Shown: piece after piece, positions 53,405 to 63,134 of the stretch
Layout: every line of letters starts with the position of its first letter
Position numbering within the stretch: the first letter of the stretch is position 1
NCBI RefSeq assembly: GCF_028288205.1
Contig: NZ_JAQBOD010000036.1
Span: 31,364 to 95,363, forward strand
DNA length: 64,000 bases
Direction: 5' to 3'
Origin: Mucilaginibacter sp.
GTDB lineage: Bacteria > Bacteroidota > Bacteroidia > Sphingobacteriales > Sphingobacteriaceae
Notes under the pieces: model-generated
Database searches by the model: none
The model's input: only the letters and a program-made list of their open reading frames with translations
What the model was told of the DNA's origin: nothing
Program-made: the position numbers and the translations under genes

Positions 53405-53837
53405 TTTAAACGGAGGCGCAACCGCACAAAGGGCGCAATTTTTTATGAAAGCATTAGCAAGTTTAAATAATATAGAAAAAGCAAAATTATTGCATCAGTT
53501 ATTTCCTTCTGAAATACCCACATTACTGGAATTTGTAAAGGATATGTGTATATCATTTAAGGAACGTGAAAATGTACACCGCATAACATGGGAAAACGGC
53601 TTATTTGAATTTGATTACTGGCTCTCCCTTGTCAATGAAGCAGAAAAGAAAATTAAACAATACGGGAACAGGCTACATAAAAGCAGTAATTTATTTGCCG
53701 ACCAGCTTTTTGACGGTTACTTAGCTATTTACGTCATAGACAGCCTTATTGTCTATACTACCATTAAAGAAAAGACGAACCGAAAAATCAAGGTAGCTAT
53801 TGATTTATTGTTTAATCCTAAGAGATTAGCTCTTTAA
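53367..53837 (+). CDS. hypothetical ICE protein (130-156 aa)
   Basis: Overlaps the J-domain gene by 38 bp if it starts at 53367; an ATG at 53445 (MKALASLNNIEKAKLLHQLF) avoids this. Helical, with FKERENVHRITWENGLFEFDYWLSL. Unknown function; probably co-transcribed with the J-domain gene. A terminator follows. Confidence 0.6.
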   Translation: MRISQSATILLNDLNGGATAQRAQFFMKALASLNNIEKAKLLHQLFPSEIPTLLEFVKDMCISFKERENVHRITWENGLFEFDYWLSLVNEAEKKIKQYGNRLHKSSNLFADQLFDGYLAIYVIDSLIVYTTIKEKTNRKIKVAIDLLFNPKRLAL

Positions 53838-53842
53838 TATTT

Positions 53843-53879
53843 AACAGCCTTGTGTTAACAGCACAGGGCTGTTTTTTTT
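53843..53879 (+). terminator. terminator after the J-domain operon
   Basis: AACAGCCTTGTG, 7-nt loop, CACAGGGCTGTT and T8. Confidence 0.85.
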
Positions 53880-53937
53880 GAAAAATTTTTCTGTTAAAGT
53901 TCAGATAAGGCTTTACAATTTTTATCCTAACTAAAAA

Positions 53938-54234
53938 TTATATTCGCTGATTTACCAATGTTGAAACACTTTGTAAATCCTTAATAATTTGATTTTGCAA
54001 ATCCTTATTATCATACAACGGCGATCGTAAATCAAATTGGGCGTTTAGATTTAAAGGCTCATCTATAAACCCTCTCACATTAAAAGCCCCTTTCGTAAAG
54101 TTTGCTTTCAAGTCAAAATCTAAAGAAATGAGGTTTTGATCCAGGGTAGTTATTTGTCCGGTGAAAGTATATTCCACATTTTCCATTGATGTTAGGGCAT
54201 CAATTATAAGTTTAATGATTTCTTGTTTCCTCAT
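53938..54234 (-). CDS. hypothetical protein (98 aa) at the defence block edge
   Basis: MRKQEIIKLIIDALTSMENV followed by beta strands (YTFTGQITTLDQNLISLDFDLKANF). Divergent from the PHP/AAA gene with 75 bp between. Not recognised. Confidence 0.5.
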   Translation of the reverse strand: MRKQEIIKLIIDALTSMENVEYTFTGQITTLDQNLISLDFDLKANFTKGAFNVRGFIDEPLNLNAQFDLRSPLYDNKDLQNQIIKDLQSVSTLVNQRI

Positions 54235-54309
54235 GGGATTTATTCAGCAATACTATAAATGCTAATATATCAGCAATTTAATCTAATTTGGATTCTCTAA
54301 ATCAATTAC

Positions 54310-57207
54310 ATGGATTCAAATTTCCAATATCCCAAAGGTGCCGAATGGAGAAAATGGGATTTACACGTTCACACTCCATATTCCTTAGTTCAGCATTTTT
54401 CAGGACAGGATGAAGATACGAAATGGGAAACATTTATAACCGATCTTGAAGCACTCCCAGCAGAATTTAAAGTATTGGGAATAAATGACTATCTGTTTAT
54501 TGACGGATATAAGAAAGTTTTAGAATACCGTAGAGCCGGTCGTTTAAAAAATATTGATACGATATTTCCGGTAGTAGAATTTAGGGTAAAGAAGTTTGCC
54601 GGGCATAAGGACTTTAAGCGCATAAATTTCCACGTTATTTTTTCTGATAAGTTGGCACCAAACATTATTGAAAGCCAGTTTTTAAATGGGCTAAACGGGA
54701 AGTACCATCTTGCACCTGGCGTAGGGGTAACTTGGAGTGGGCTTATTACAAGAGAGAGTTTGAGTGATTTAGGGGCAGCCATTAAAGCAAGTGTACCGGC
54801 AATCCAACTACCTAACTATGGCGCTGATTTAGAGGAGGGTTTCAACAACCTTAACTTAGAGGAAGAAGATATTTTAAGATTATTAAAGGAGAATACTTAT
54901 CTAAAAGGACTAACATTAACTGCGGTTGGGAAAACAGAATGGGAAAGTCTTTCGTGGAATGACCAAAGCATAGCCGAAAAAAAAGACATTATCAATAAGG
55001 TTGATTTTGTTTTTATTTCATCTGAAACAGCAGATGCGTGCCATAACGCGAAAAATAAATTAACTGAACAGGCGGTAAATAACCTACTCCTGGATTGCAG
55101 TGATGCTCATTATAATTCCACAATAGCCGCTCAAAAAGATCGTATAGGAAAATGCTTTACATGGATTAAGGCCGATCCTACATTTGAGGGTCTAAAACAA
55201 ATCGTCTATGAATCCACCACAAGGGTTCTTATACAAGATGAAAAGCCGGAAACTAAAACCGACTATAATGTAATCAGCAACGTTAAATTTATAGGGAATG
55301 CCACATCCTTAATATTCTCTGATGAGCAGATAGAAATAAATCCCAATCTCAACGTAATTATCGGCGGCAAATCTTCCGGTAAATCGTTGCTGTTATACCA
55401 TATCGCAAAATCTATCGATCCTAATCAGGTTACTGAAAAGTTAGGGATTGTTGGAGAAAAGGAGTTTGATCTTAAAAGCAAGGTAACAGCTTTCGATTTT
55501 GAAGTGGAATGGAAAGACGGATTCAAAAATAAACTAAGTGATCCTATTGACACCAAATTAAGGCAAATCACCTATATCCCGCAGATGTATATCAATCATT
55601 TAGCGGAATTAAAGGGGGAAAAGAATTTAGCTGATTTAATTGAGAGCATTTTATTACAAAATACCGAGTTCAGGCAGCTTAAAGAGATTTATGATAAAAA
55701 AATACAGGAAGTCAATTTAGATATTGCCAATAACATCAATCAAATTTTTATTGTTAAAGAGAATTACCAAAAAGCGTTCAAAGAGTTAAAGGAGATTGGC
55801 GATAAGGCAGCAATTGAGGCGAATATTGTTGCAATCAATAAAGAAATCGACGAGCTAAAACAACGGGCTGGCTTTACTGATCAGGAAGATATTGACTATG
55901 CGCGGTTAAAAAGAAAACAGGAAATTGCTAAAGCCAATAAAGAACGGATTGAAAATTATAGGCAAAAGGCAACCGACTATATCCAGTATTTAACCGAACT
56001 CAAAGAGGACACCAAACAATCCTTATCAGAGTTGCCATTATCGTGGGACGATTTTGGAGAAGATCATGTCGCATCAACATTTATTGAACAAAATTTGTTG
56101 ACTGATGGTATTCTATCAGATAAGTTTTACGATGATTTAATAGCAAAATATGTGGAAATCGGTGAAAATTTAGACCTTGTACTTACCGGCAAAACCAGCA
56201 AGATGGCTCTTTTAGATGAAGCATTTAAACCATTTACAACTAAAATAACCAATCAATCACTTTTATCAGCATTAAACGATAAATTAATTGTCGAACAAAA
56301 TAAGCTGAAACTAATCGATGAGAAGCAAAAGCAACTAACCAAAATCAAAGATGAAGGAACTGTTTTAAAAACTGCCATAATAACGGGCTCTGTAACTCTT
56401 ATGGCCCATTATGATGTTATATTAAAGAAAATCCAAAGCGCCGAACTTTCACAAATTGGTAACGGCTTAGTTTTAAACACTTCTTTAGTAATCGATACCA
56501 AATCATTTCAAAATGGGTTTTGCGGTTTATTGGATGGCAGATCGAATTTCAGCGGCTTATTTGGCGAATGCTTCAATACCGACAATGATTATGTTTATAA
56601 TGAAACCGACCATTTAAAAAATATAGAATCCATTTACGATAAAGTTTGGCAAGCCGAAAAGAACAACATAAAATTCAGGTCCGGGTATGGATCAAAAGAG
56701 GCTATCACGCAATTATTAAAGGATAATTATAAGTTTAAATATAATATCATTTACAATGAAGACGATATATTACAAATGTCCCCCGGCAAAAGAGGATTAG
56801 TCTTAATGCAGATAATTCTACATTTGAGTAATGCTCAGCATCCTATATTGATTGACCAGCCGGAAGATAACTTAGACAACAGAACTATTTTTAATGATCT
56901 AAATGAGTTTATTAAAAGCAAAAAAATCCAACGACAGATTATATTGGTTACCCACAATGCAAACTTGGTGGTATCAACTGATGCTGAACAGGTAATTGTC
57001 GCCAATCAAAACGGGCAGGATAAAGGTAAAACAAATGAAAAATTCCAGTTTGAATATGTTTCAGGGTCGTTAGAACATACATTTAAGAACCCCAGTAATC
57101 CAGGTATTCTTCAACAAATGGGTATCCGGGAACACGTTTGTGATATTTTAGAGGGTGGTGAGCAGGCATTTATTTATCGCGAGAGAAAATATGGCTTTCA
57201 GCATTAG
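54310..57207 (+). CDS. PHP-AAA ATPase (TrlF-like)
   Basis: 965 aa. N-terminal PHP domain (~10-300): WRKWDLHVHTPYS metal motif, GINDY, and DCSDAHY. Then an ABC/SMC-type ATPase: IIGGKSSGKSLLLYHI Walker A at ~350, coiled coil ~455-575, signature-like SPGKRGLVLM, Walker B with D-loop HPILIDQPEDNLDN, and H-loop LVTHNANLV. PHP domains hydrolyse phosphoesters; such fusions include anticodon nuclease-like and other defence proteins. AT-rich against tra. A tRNA-like sequence follows 63 bp after its stop. Confidence 0.85.
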   Translation: MDSNFQYPKGAEWRKWDLHVHTPYSLVQHFSGQDEDTKWETFITDLEALPAEFKVLGINDYLFIDGYKKVLEYRRAGRLKNIDTIFPVVEFRVKKFAGHKDFKRINFHVIFSDKLAPNIIESQFLNGLNGKYHLAPGVGVTWSGLITRESLSDLGAAIKASVPAIQLPNYGADLEEGFNNLNLEEEDILRLLKENTYLKGLTLTAVGKTEWESLSWNDQSIAEKKDIINKVDFVFISSETADACHNAKNKLTEQAVNNLLLDCSDAHYNSTIAAQKDRIGKCFTWIKADPTFEGLKQIVYESTTRVLIQDEKPETKTDYNVISNVKFIGNATSLIFSDEQIEINPNLNVIIGGKSSGKSLLLYHIAKSIDPNQVTEKLGIVGEKEFDLKSKVTAFDFEVEWKDGFKNKLSDPIDTKLRQITYIPQMYINHLAELKGEKNLADLIESILLQNTEFRQLKEIYDKKIQEVNLDIANNINQIFIVKENYQKAFKELKEIGDKAAIEANIVAINKEIDELKQRAGFTDQEDIDYARLKRKQEIAKANKERIENYRQKATDYIQYLTELKEDTKQSLSELPLSWDDFGEDHVASTFIEQNLLTDGILSDKFYDDLIAKYVEIGENLDLVLTGKTSKMALLDEAFKPFTTKITNQSLLSALNDKLIVEQNKLKLIDEKQKQLTKIKDEGTVLKTAIITGSVTLMAHYDVILKKIQSAELSQIGNGLVLNTSLVIDTKSFQNGFCGLLDGRSNFSGLFGECFNTDNDYVYNETDHLKNIESIYDKVWQAEKNNIKFRSGYGSKEAITQLLKDNYKFKYNIIYNEDDILQMSPGKRGLVLMQIILHLSNAQHPILIDQPEDNLDNRTIFNDLNEFIKSKKIQRQIILVTHNANLVVSTDAEQVIVANQNGQDKGKTNEKFQFEYVSGSLEHTFKNPSNPGILQQMGIREHVCDILEGGEQAFIYRERKYGFQH

Positions 57208-57221
57208 CTTTCAGCCAAAAT

Positions 57222-57245
57222 AAAAAAAGCCCTTTCGGGCTTATA
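57222..57245. terminator. bidirectional terminator between the ATPase gene and the tRNA-like sequence
   Basis: AAAAAGCCC, TTTC loop, GGGCTTat. An A-run precedes and T-rich sequence follows, so it can stop both strands. Confidence 0.75.
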
Positions 57246-57269
57246 TATAATGACCTCTTTCGAGTGGTT

Positions 57270-57354
57270 ATGTTCAGACGGGAATCGAACCCGTACGCCT
57301 TATTCAAGCACAGAGTTGGCAACTCTGCCTGTCTACCAGTTCCAGCACTGCAAG
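57270..57354 (-). tRNA. class II (Leu-like) tRNA-like sequence with GCC anticodon
   Basis: Read on the minus strand: 8-9 TG, D-arm CTG-GAACTGGTAGA-CAG as in Bacteroidota tRNA-Leu, anticodon arm CAGAG-TTGCCAA-CTCTG (anticodon GCC, 57318-57320), a 16-nt long variable arm (TGCTTGAATAAGGCGT), T-arm ACGGG-TTCGATT-CCCGT. The acceptor ends CTTGCAG and CTGAACA pair at only 4 of 7 positions and no CCA follows. GCC is a glycine anticodon, which never goes with a class II body in standard sets. Either a decayed tRNA or a specialised tRNA-like RNA. Confidence 0.6.
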
Positions 57355-57468
57355 ATCTTTACGATATTGTAATATCAAATGAAATGCCAACATTTAAAAT
57401 AATAGGCAACTGAAATTTTGGCAGTTACTTAAATTTGCACAATCATATATTATAAACGCGCAGCTCGT

Positions 57469-59745
57469 ATGAAAATGAATTTTTATGAATTTGAATATAT
57501 TCGAGATGAAAATTTGTCATTAGAGGAAAGAATAAATATTCTTAGAGAAAAAGGGAAGGAAGCAACATCAGAGTTTAAAATCAAATACGAGGAGGTACAA
57601 AAATGGTTTACCGAATACGACCAGTTATACATTCTCTCATTTTGTATGTTTTATTTTATGCTTTCAAAAGAGGGTTACGATGAAGAAGCTGAAAAGGGAT
57701 CGATAGAGTTTCCACCTTACTATATGGAATTGTTGCAGGCATTTTCGCTTACATTGCCCTATAAGTATAATGGCAAGCCTCTTTATCAGGAGGCGGAGGC
57801 TTTTAAAGAAACTATAAAAAAAGTAGGGCACCTAAATAACTTGAAATTTTACGATATACCGGAGAAATTTCAGACTGAAACAGAATTAACAGCCTATTTT
57901 TTAAGGACACAAATGATGACCCACACTACCGTGGTTCGGAATTGGGCTTATGATCACCAAATGCGCCAGGTTACTTCAGATTTAGCAACTGGAATCAAAA
58001 AAGACTTCGAAAGCGTCTATGGCTTCAACCCTAAGTTGCTACTGGATTTGCTTTACGCTATGACGGAGGAAGTTGAAAACAGGATCAATCAGCATATTAA
58101 AAAATTAGCCGACTTCTATAACAAAGATAGCTATTTGGAGGTCTTGAGTACTTATGAAGACATTTTTAGTGATGTGCCTAAAACTACTAAAGAAGACAAA
58201 GAAAAGTTTTTCAAAAAGTTTAGTAAAGTTCACGATTTAAAAATGATGTTAATCATGCACTCTGATTTGAATCTACCAGGACTATTTGCTTTTTCAATTG
58301 AAGAAATGATTGTTTTAGTAGGCCAGCAACTATCAGGCGAACAAATCAACGCCATCTTTGAAAAGATGAGTTTTCAATTTAATGACTTGAAAGATTTTGA
58401 AAGGGAACATTTTCTTATGGGCAATCCCGTACACGCCAAACCATTTATCAAGGCTGGCAATGGCCGGTATTTTAGTTCCCTTTGGACGGTTATGACACAC
58501 TTGAGCATAAGCATATTGGAAAATTTGGTAAGCCAAAATGAAACGTTGAGGATAAAATACAATGATACCCGTTCTGATTATTTAGAAAATCAGCTTGAAC
58601 AAATGGTCAAAGATTCTTTTCCATTGGCAAAAGTTTATAGAGGGAGTTTGTGGCAGGGTGAGGACAATAAGCTTTATGAAAACGATCTTTTGGTTGTTAT
58701 TGAATCATTTGCCTTAGTTATTGAAGCTAAATCCGGAACGATTAGCCCACCGGCAAAAAGAGGCGCGCCCGATAGACTTTTTAAAACTCTAAAGGAATTA
58801 ATTGAGGAACCTTCTGACCAGGGGTTAAGATTTATTGAATATTTGAAAAAGCAGAATGGGCATATTGTATTGAATACGAAAACAAATAAAAAAAACAATA
58901 TCAATACAAGTGATTTGAAATTTTTTATACCATTAGGTGTAACACTCTCTCATTTGGGAGCGATCAGTACCAATATGAAATTATTGATTAAAGCCGGAGT
59001 AACGGACAAAACAATAAGCCAACTCGCTCCTTCGATTAACCTCACCGATTTACAAGTAGTTTTTGATTTTCTTCCATCGATAGCGCAAAAATTGCATTAT
59101 CTGCAAAGGAGGAGAGAAATGGAAGCACATATCGAATATATGGGAGATGAGGTAGACTTGTTAGCGTGGTATTTGGACGCAGGATTTAACATCGGTAAAG
59201 ATGAATACAAGAGTAAATCATTTTATAATATTATTTTAAAATCTAAAGAACTCGACCCTTATATCATCGGCTCGGCCAAAGGTATTGAACAAACCAAACC
59301 GACATTGCAGTTAACTCAGTGGTGGAAAGATATGTTATCACGTTTAGAATCCAAAAGGCCACAACAGTGGCTTGAAAACTCCTTTATATTGCTAAACGTT
59401 GGCTTCAAGGAACAACAGTTATTTGAAGCAATGATTGACGATTTGATTTTTAAAATTAAAACCGACCAGCCCGTTCAAAGGCATAATTGGATACAGGTAG
59501 ACAACACCACAATTAATCGGCGTTATGTGGTAATAGGATACCCTTACATCGATAAATATTTTGATGAACGAAATGCTATGATGGAAGATATACTCGCCGA
59601 TGAAGAAAAGGCAAATACTAAGGGAATGCTTGTAATCGGTAAGAATATAGACCAGGGACATTATCCCTATTCGGTACTGGCATCTAAATTATCAACCCAA
59701 TTATTTGACGTTGAATTTTCAAAAATGGTAAAACACGATAAATAA
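57469..59745 (+). CDS. large protein with PD-(D/E)XK/NERD-like nuclease domain
   Basis: 758 aa. Residues ~1-340 helical, unknown. At ~370-470 a nuclease-like core: SDYLENQLEQMVKDSFPLAKVYRGS, then YENDLLVVIESFALVIEAKSG with D/E and ExK in the expected order. The C-terminal ~530-758 is unknown. It stands after the PHP/AAA gene and the tRNA-like sequence, AT-rich, likely part of one defence block. Nuclease activity is inferred from motif order only. Confidence 0.7.
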   Translation: MKMNFYEFEYIRDENLSLEERINILREKGKEATSEFKIKYEEVQKWFTEYDQLYILSFCMFYFMLSKEGYDEEAEKGSIEFPPYYMELLQAFSLTLPYKYNGKPLYQEAEAFKETIKKVGHLNNLKFYDIPEKFQTETELTAYFLRTQMMTHTTVVRNWAYDHQMRQVTSDLATGIKKDFESVYGFNPKLLLDLLYAMTEEVENRINQHIKKLADFYNKDSYLEVLSTYEDIFSDVPKTTKEDKEKFFKKFSKVHDLKMMLIMHSDLNLPGLFAFSIEEMIVLVGQQLSGEQINAIFEKMSFQFNDLKDFEREHFLMGNPVHAKPFIKAGNGRYFSSLWTVMTHLSISILENLVSQNETLRIKYNDTRSDYLENQLEQMVKDSFPLAKVYRGSLWQGEDNKLYENDLLVVIESFALVIEAKSGTISPPAKRGAPDRLFKTLKELIEEPSDQGLRFIEYLKKQNGHIVLNTKTNKKNNINTSDLKFFIPLGVTLSHLGAISTNMKLLIKAGVTDKTISQLAPSINLTDLQVVFDFLPSIAQKLHYLQRRREMEAHIEYMGDEVDLLAWYLDAGFNIGKDEYKSKSFYNIILKSKELDPYIIGSAKGIEQTKPTLQLTQWWKDMLSRLESKRPQQWLENSFILLNVGFKEQQLFEAMIDDLIFKIKTDQPVQRHNWIQVDNTTINRRYVVIGYPYIDKYFDERNAMMEDILADEEKANTKGMLVIGKNIDQGHYPYSVLASKLSTQLFDVEFSKMVKHDK

Positions 59746-59747
59746 AA

Positions 59748-60095
59748 CTACATATCTCTATATCTCGCGGTATTCTCTATACCCTGATTCAATAAATCTA
59801 TTATTTCAGAGGTATAATGAGCCGACGCTAATTTGCTTTTGAAGTCATTTAGATTCGATGCTTCAGCTGCGGTTGGTCTTGATTTTAAAAATTTATCAAT
59901 CGCATTTTCTATATTTTTCTTAATTGCAGATAACTGTTTATCATATGAGCCTAAATGCCTTGTAGAAGACGAGCCATTTTCAGTTTCAATTAGATTTTGA
60001 AAGTAAGAGTTTTTTGAATTGTGTGCATCGTAATCGCATTTGAAAGCTCTACGGATGAATACTTCATAGCACATGGAATCAGTATATGATGACAT
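59748..60095 (-). CDS. hypothetical protein (115 aa)
   Basis: MSSYTDSMCYEVFIRRAFKC and a helical remainder. Convergent with the nuclease gene, 2 bp between stops. No family recognised. Confidence 0.5.
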   Translation of the reverse strand: MSSYTDSMCYEVFIRRAFKCDYDAHNSKNSYFQNLIETENGSSSTRHLGSYDKQLSAIKKNIENAIDKFLKSRPTAAEASNLNDFKSKLASAHYTSEIIDLLNQGIENTARYRDM

Positions 60096-60491
60096 TGGTG
60101 TTTAAATTATAGGGTAATTGTGTTACTGCTAATTTAATCATTATAATGATTGGCTACCTTAACGTTTTCTCCACATATCGACTCATCTTAGTAGTCATAC
60201 GGAGAATAATGTAATCTCTATTTAGACAAAAGTGGAGAATATCGCATTTTACTTATATGTTTCAAGCAATTCCCGTGGATTAAAAAGTGCGATTCCTGCA
60301 AATTAGGACGGTTTTTCTAAATAAAAATCATTAAGAAAACAACTCTGGCAAAATCTCTGACAATAAGAGAAATCAGAAAAGCTAAAAAAGCCACTTGACA
60401 AAAAGTAAGCAAGATTTTTCCAGAATTTAACGCTGGCAATAGTCTGTCAATAGAATAAAGTGAACTACCCGCATTTTAATATCTTTGCTAT
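60096..60491. other. AT-rich intergenic region with promoter box
   Basis: No coding frame trusted. TATCTTTG at 60480-60487 matches the -7 consensus, only 4 bp before the GTG start of the next gene; a leaderless transcript or a start at the in-frame ATG 60531 would fit. Confidence 0.35.
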
Positions 60492-60809
60492 GTGAAACTA
60501 CTCTGCCTTATATTATCCATTTATGTAATCATGCTTTCTACGAAGCCCTGTTGCACGGATAATGATTGCCAGGGCAAGGAATTAACAAAAAAAGAATTAA
60601 CGGGCAAATCGCCAATAAAAGAAAAGGAATGCCCCGGCTGTTCACCATTTTTTACTTGCGGTATATGCGTAGGTTTTGTGATAGCCAAGCCTTTGATGCT
60701 TGATCTTAAATTAGTTGCCGAAACCCCGGCTAAAATTTATACTGATTACAACCAGCCTTATGTTCAGGAGGTATCCCTTTCCATCTGGCAACCACCGCAA
60801 TTAAGTTAA
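60492..60809 (+). CDS. small Cys-rich secreted protein (DUF6660-like)
   Basis: 105 aa, GTG start. Hydrophobic start (LLCLILSIYVIMLST), then KPCCTDNDCQ and KECPGCSPFFTCGICVGF. The CSPFFTCGxCxGF pattern is found in Bacteroidota proteins encoded before metal-related TonB receptors and efflux pumps. Possible metal binding at the surface; inferred. Confidence 0.6.
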   Translation: MKLLCLILSIYVIMLSTKPCCTDNDCQGKELTKKELTGKSPIKEKECPGCSPFFTCGICVGFVIAKPLMLDLKLVAETPAKIYTDYNQPYVQEVSLSIWQPPQLS

Positions 60810-60851
60810 TACACTTATTAATTCATGCTGTATTTACTTAATTCTTAAAAA

Positions 60852-63038
60852 ATGAAAAAAATCATTGTGCTTTCTATAGCACTACTCTATACAATTACCG
60901 TTCACGCTCAAAACACTTTTAAAGCTGTTATTAAGGACAGTAAATCCAACGAAACCTTGATTGGTGTAACGGTATCACTCCAAGGCTCAACCGTAGGTGC
61001 CGCTTCAGATACTTCAGGTTTGATCATTTTATCTAAAATTCCGGATGGCAGGCAGGTTATCAAATTCAGTTATGTAGGTTATGAAACCAGGCTGGATACT
61101 TTAATATTTCCAATTGCCCAAACTACGCCCATGCTTATCTTATTACAAGCCGCCGGAAAGGGTGATGGCGAAGAATTGGATGCGGTGGTCATCAGTACGA
61201 CCCGTAGCAGCCGGACGATTGCCAATACACCTACCCGTGTGGAAGTGATCGCGGGGGATGAACTGGATGAAAAAGGCAATATGAAACCGGGCGATATCCG
61301 CATGATGCTGGCGGAAAGTACCGGCATCCAAACCCAACAAACATCCGCTACCAGTGGCAATTCCAGTATCCGCATACAGGGGCTGGATGGTAAATACACC
61401 CAAATTATCCGTGATGGCTTTCCTTTATATTCCGGTTTTTCGGGCGGCTTAGGTTTATTGCAAATCGCGCCATTAGACTTGAAACAGGTGGAAGTTATCA
61501 AGGGCTCGTCCTCTACGCTCTATGGTGGCGGCGCTATTGCGGGATTGGTTAACCTCGTTTCCAAAACGCCAACCGATGAACGGCATTTGGATTTTCTGTT
61601 AAATGGTACATCCGCGTTAGGATTGGATGCCAGCGGCTTTTATTCCCAAAAGTTTAACAAGATCGGCACAACCATTTATGCAGGTTATGACCACGGAACG
61701 CCTTACGACCCGGCGGGTATCGGGTTATCGGCTATACCCCGGTTTAACCGCTATACCTTAAACCCCAAACTGTTCTTTTACCTGGATGACCGTACTACTT
61801 TAATTACGGGTATCAATTCCACTATTGAGAACCGCATTGGCGGTGATATGCAATACCTGGATGGACATGGCGATGCACAGCATTCCTATTATGAACTGAA
61901 TAAAACGGGCCGTTACAGTTCGCAACTGGAACTGGATCACAAGCTAAACGACAAGGAAAAACTGACCTTTAAAAATAGTGTAAGCTACTTTGACCGGAGC
62001 ATCAGCCTGCCGGGTTATCGTTTTTCAGGGGTACAGGTTTCCAGTTACAGCGAAGCGAATTATGCCTATAACAGCGAGAAAACGGATTGGGTGACGGGTA
62101 TCAACCACGTGACGGATAATTTCAGCGAAGATCAAAACAGCAGCTTCCCCTTACGCAGTTACAATTACAATACCATAGGTGCATTTGTACAAAACACCTG
62201 GAATGCTACCGATAAGTTTATTTTAGAATCAGGTATACGGGGCGATTATCATAATGAATACGGCTTTTTCTTTTTACCCCGGTTATCCGGCTTATATAAG
62301 CTCAATTCCCATTTCTCTATGCGTTTAGGGGGCGGTTTAGGTTATAAAGCGCCTACGGCATTTACGGAAGATGCGGAACGAATCGAGTTCAGGAACGTAT
62401 TGCCCATAGATGTAACCAATACCAAAGCGGAGCGTTCTTATGGTGCGAATTACGATTTGAATTACCGTACGGGCTTGTTTAACGACCAGGTTAGCTTTAG
62501 TATTAACCAGTTATTCTTTTATACCCGGATAGATAACCCGATCCTGCTCACGCAACTCACTAACGGCAACCTGCAATACTTGCAACCCAACGGTGATCTC
62601 AATACCAAAGGAATAGAAACCAATGTCAAATTAACTTATGGCAACTTTAAGCTGTTCCTGGGTTATACGCTGGCAGACGTTACACAGCATACCAATAGTA
62701 TTGTCAGCGCCTATCCTTTAGTTTCTAAAAACAGGTTGAACAATGTATTGGTTTATGAGGTGGAGGGTAAATTCAAGATCGGTGCTGAGGCATATTATTT
62801 TAGTCCGCAGCAACTCAATGACGGTACCACAGGCCGGGGTTACTGGCTGGCAGGTTTAATGGCCGAAAAGATATGGGAGCGGTTTTCGCTATTTGTTAAT
62901 TTTGAAAACTTAACGGACACCCGGCAAACCAAGTTTGGAGCCATTTATACGGGCAGTATTACTAACCCCGACTTTAAAGATATTTATGCGCCTTTGGACG
63001 GTTTGGTGGTCAATGGCGGAATAAAGCTCAAACTGTAA
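60852..63038 (+). CDS. TonB-dependent receptor (possible metal uptake)
   Basis: 728 aa. Signal peptide ending VHAQ; carboxypeptidase-regulatory-like domain (~20-105: GVTVSLQGSTVGAASDTSGL); plug with TPTRVEVIAGDEL, IQGLDGKYTQIIRDG and VEVIKGSSSTLYGGGAIAGLVN; barrel ending in GGIKLKL. No STN domain, unlike the other receptor of the ICE. 42 bp after the Cys-rich gene. Metal or small-chelate uptake is suggested only by neighbours. Confidence 0.9.
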   Translation: MKKIIVLSIALLYTITVHAQNTFKAVIKDSKSNETLIGVTVSLQGSTVGAASDTSGLIILSKIPDGRQVIKFSYVGYETRLDTLIFPIAQTTPMLILLQAAGKGDGEELDAVVISTTRSSRTIANTPTRVEVIAGDELDEKGNMKPGDIRMMLAESTGIQTQQTSATSGNSSIRIQGLDGKYTQIIRDGFPLYSGFSGGLGLLQIAPLDLKQVEVIKGSSSTLYGGGAIAGLVNLVSKTPTDERHLDFLLNGTSALGLDASGFYSQKFNKIGTTIYAGYDHGTPYDPAGIGLSAIPRFNRYTLNPKLFFYLDDRTTLITGINSTIENRIGGDMQYLDGHGDAQHSYYELNKTGRYSSQLELDHKLNDKEKLTFKNSVSYFDRSISLPGYRFSGVQVSSYSEANYAYNSEKTDWVTGINHVTDNFSEDQNSSFPLRSYNYNTIGAFVQNTWNATDKFILESGIRGDYHNEYGFFFLPRLSGLYKLNSHFSMRLGGGLGYKAPTAFTEDAERIEFRNVLPIDVTNTKAERSYGANYDLNYRTGLFNDQVSFSINQLFFYTRIDNPILLTQLTNGNLQYLQPNGDLNTKGIETNVKLTYGNFKLFLGYTLADVTQHTNSIVSAYPLVSKNRLNNVLVYEVEGKFKIGAEAYYFSPQQLNDGTTGRGYWLAGLMAEKIWERFSLFVNFENLTDTRQTKFGAIYTGSITNPDFKDIYAPLDGLVVNGGIKLKL

Positions 63039-63134
63039 CAAGGTTTTGATAGTGCAACATAGTGTCTTTTCCTATTTATTATTACATTTGATATAATCAC
63101 TTAATGGTCAACTGCTGATTTGAAAAAAAGCAAA
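63032..63134 (+). repeat. ~100-bp direct repeat, copy 1
   Basis: It runs from ACTGTAACAAGGTTTTGATA through a TTTGATATAATCACTTAAT segment to the start codon of the next gene. Diverged copy at 63893-63999. Confidence 0.65.

Noticed and set aside
57270..57354. tRNA-like sequence as the right att site of the ICE
   Set aside because: It is unrelated to the tRNA-Ala core (45-bp repeat), so it cannot be the partner of attM; genes on both sides look like the same accessory block.
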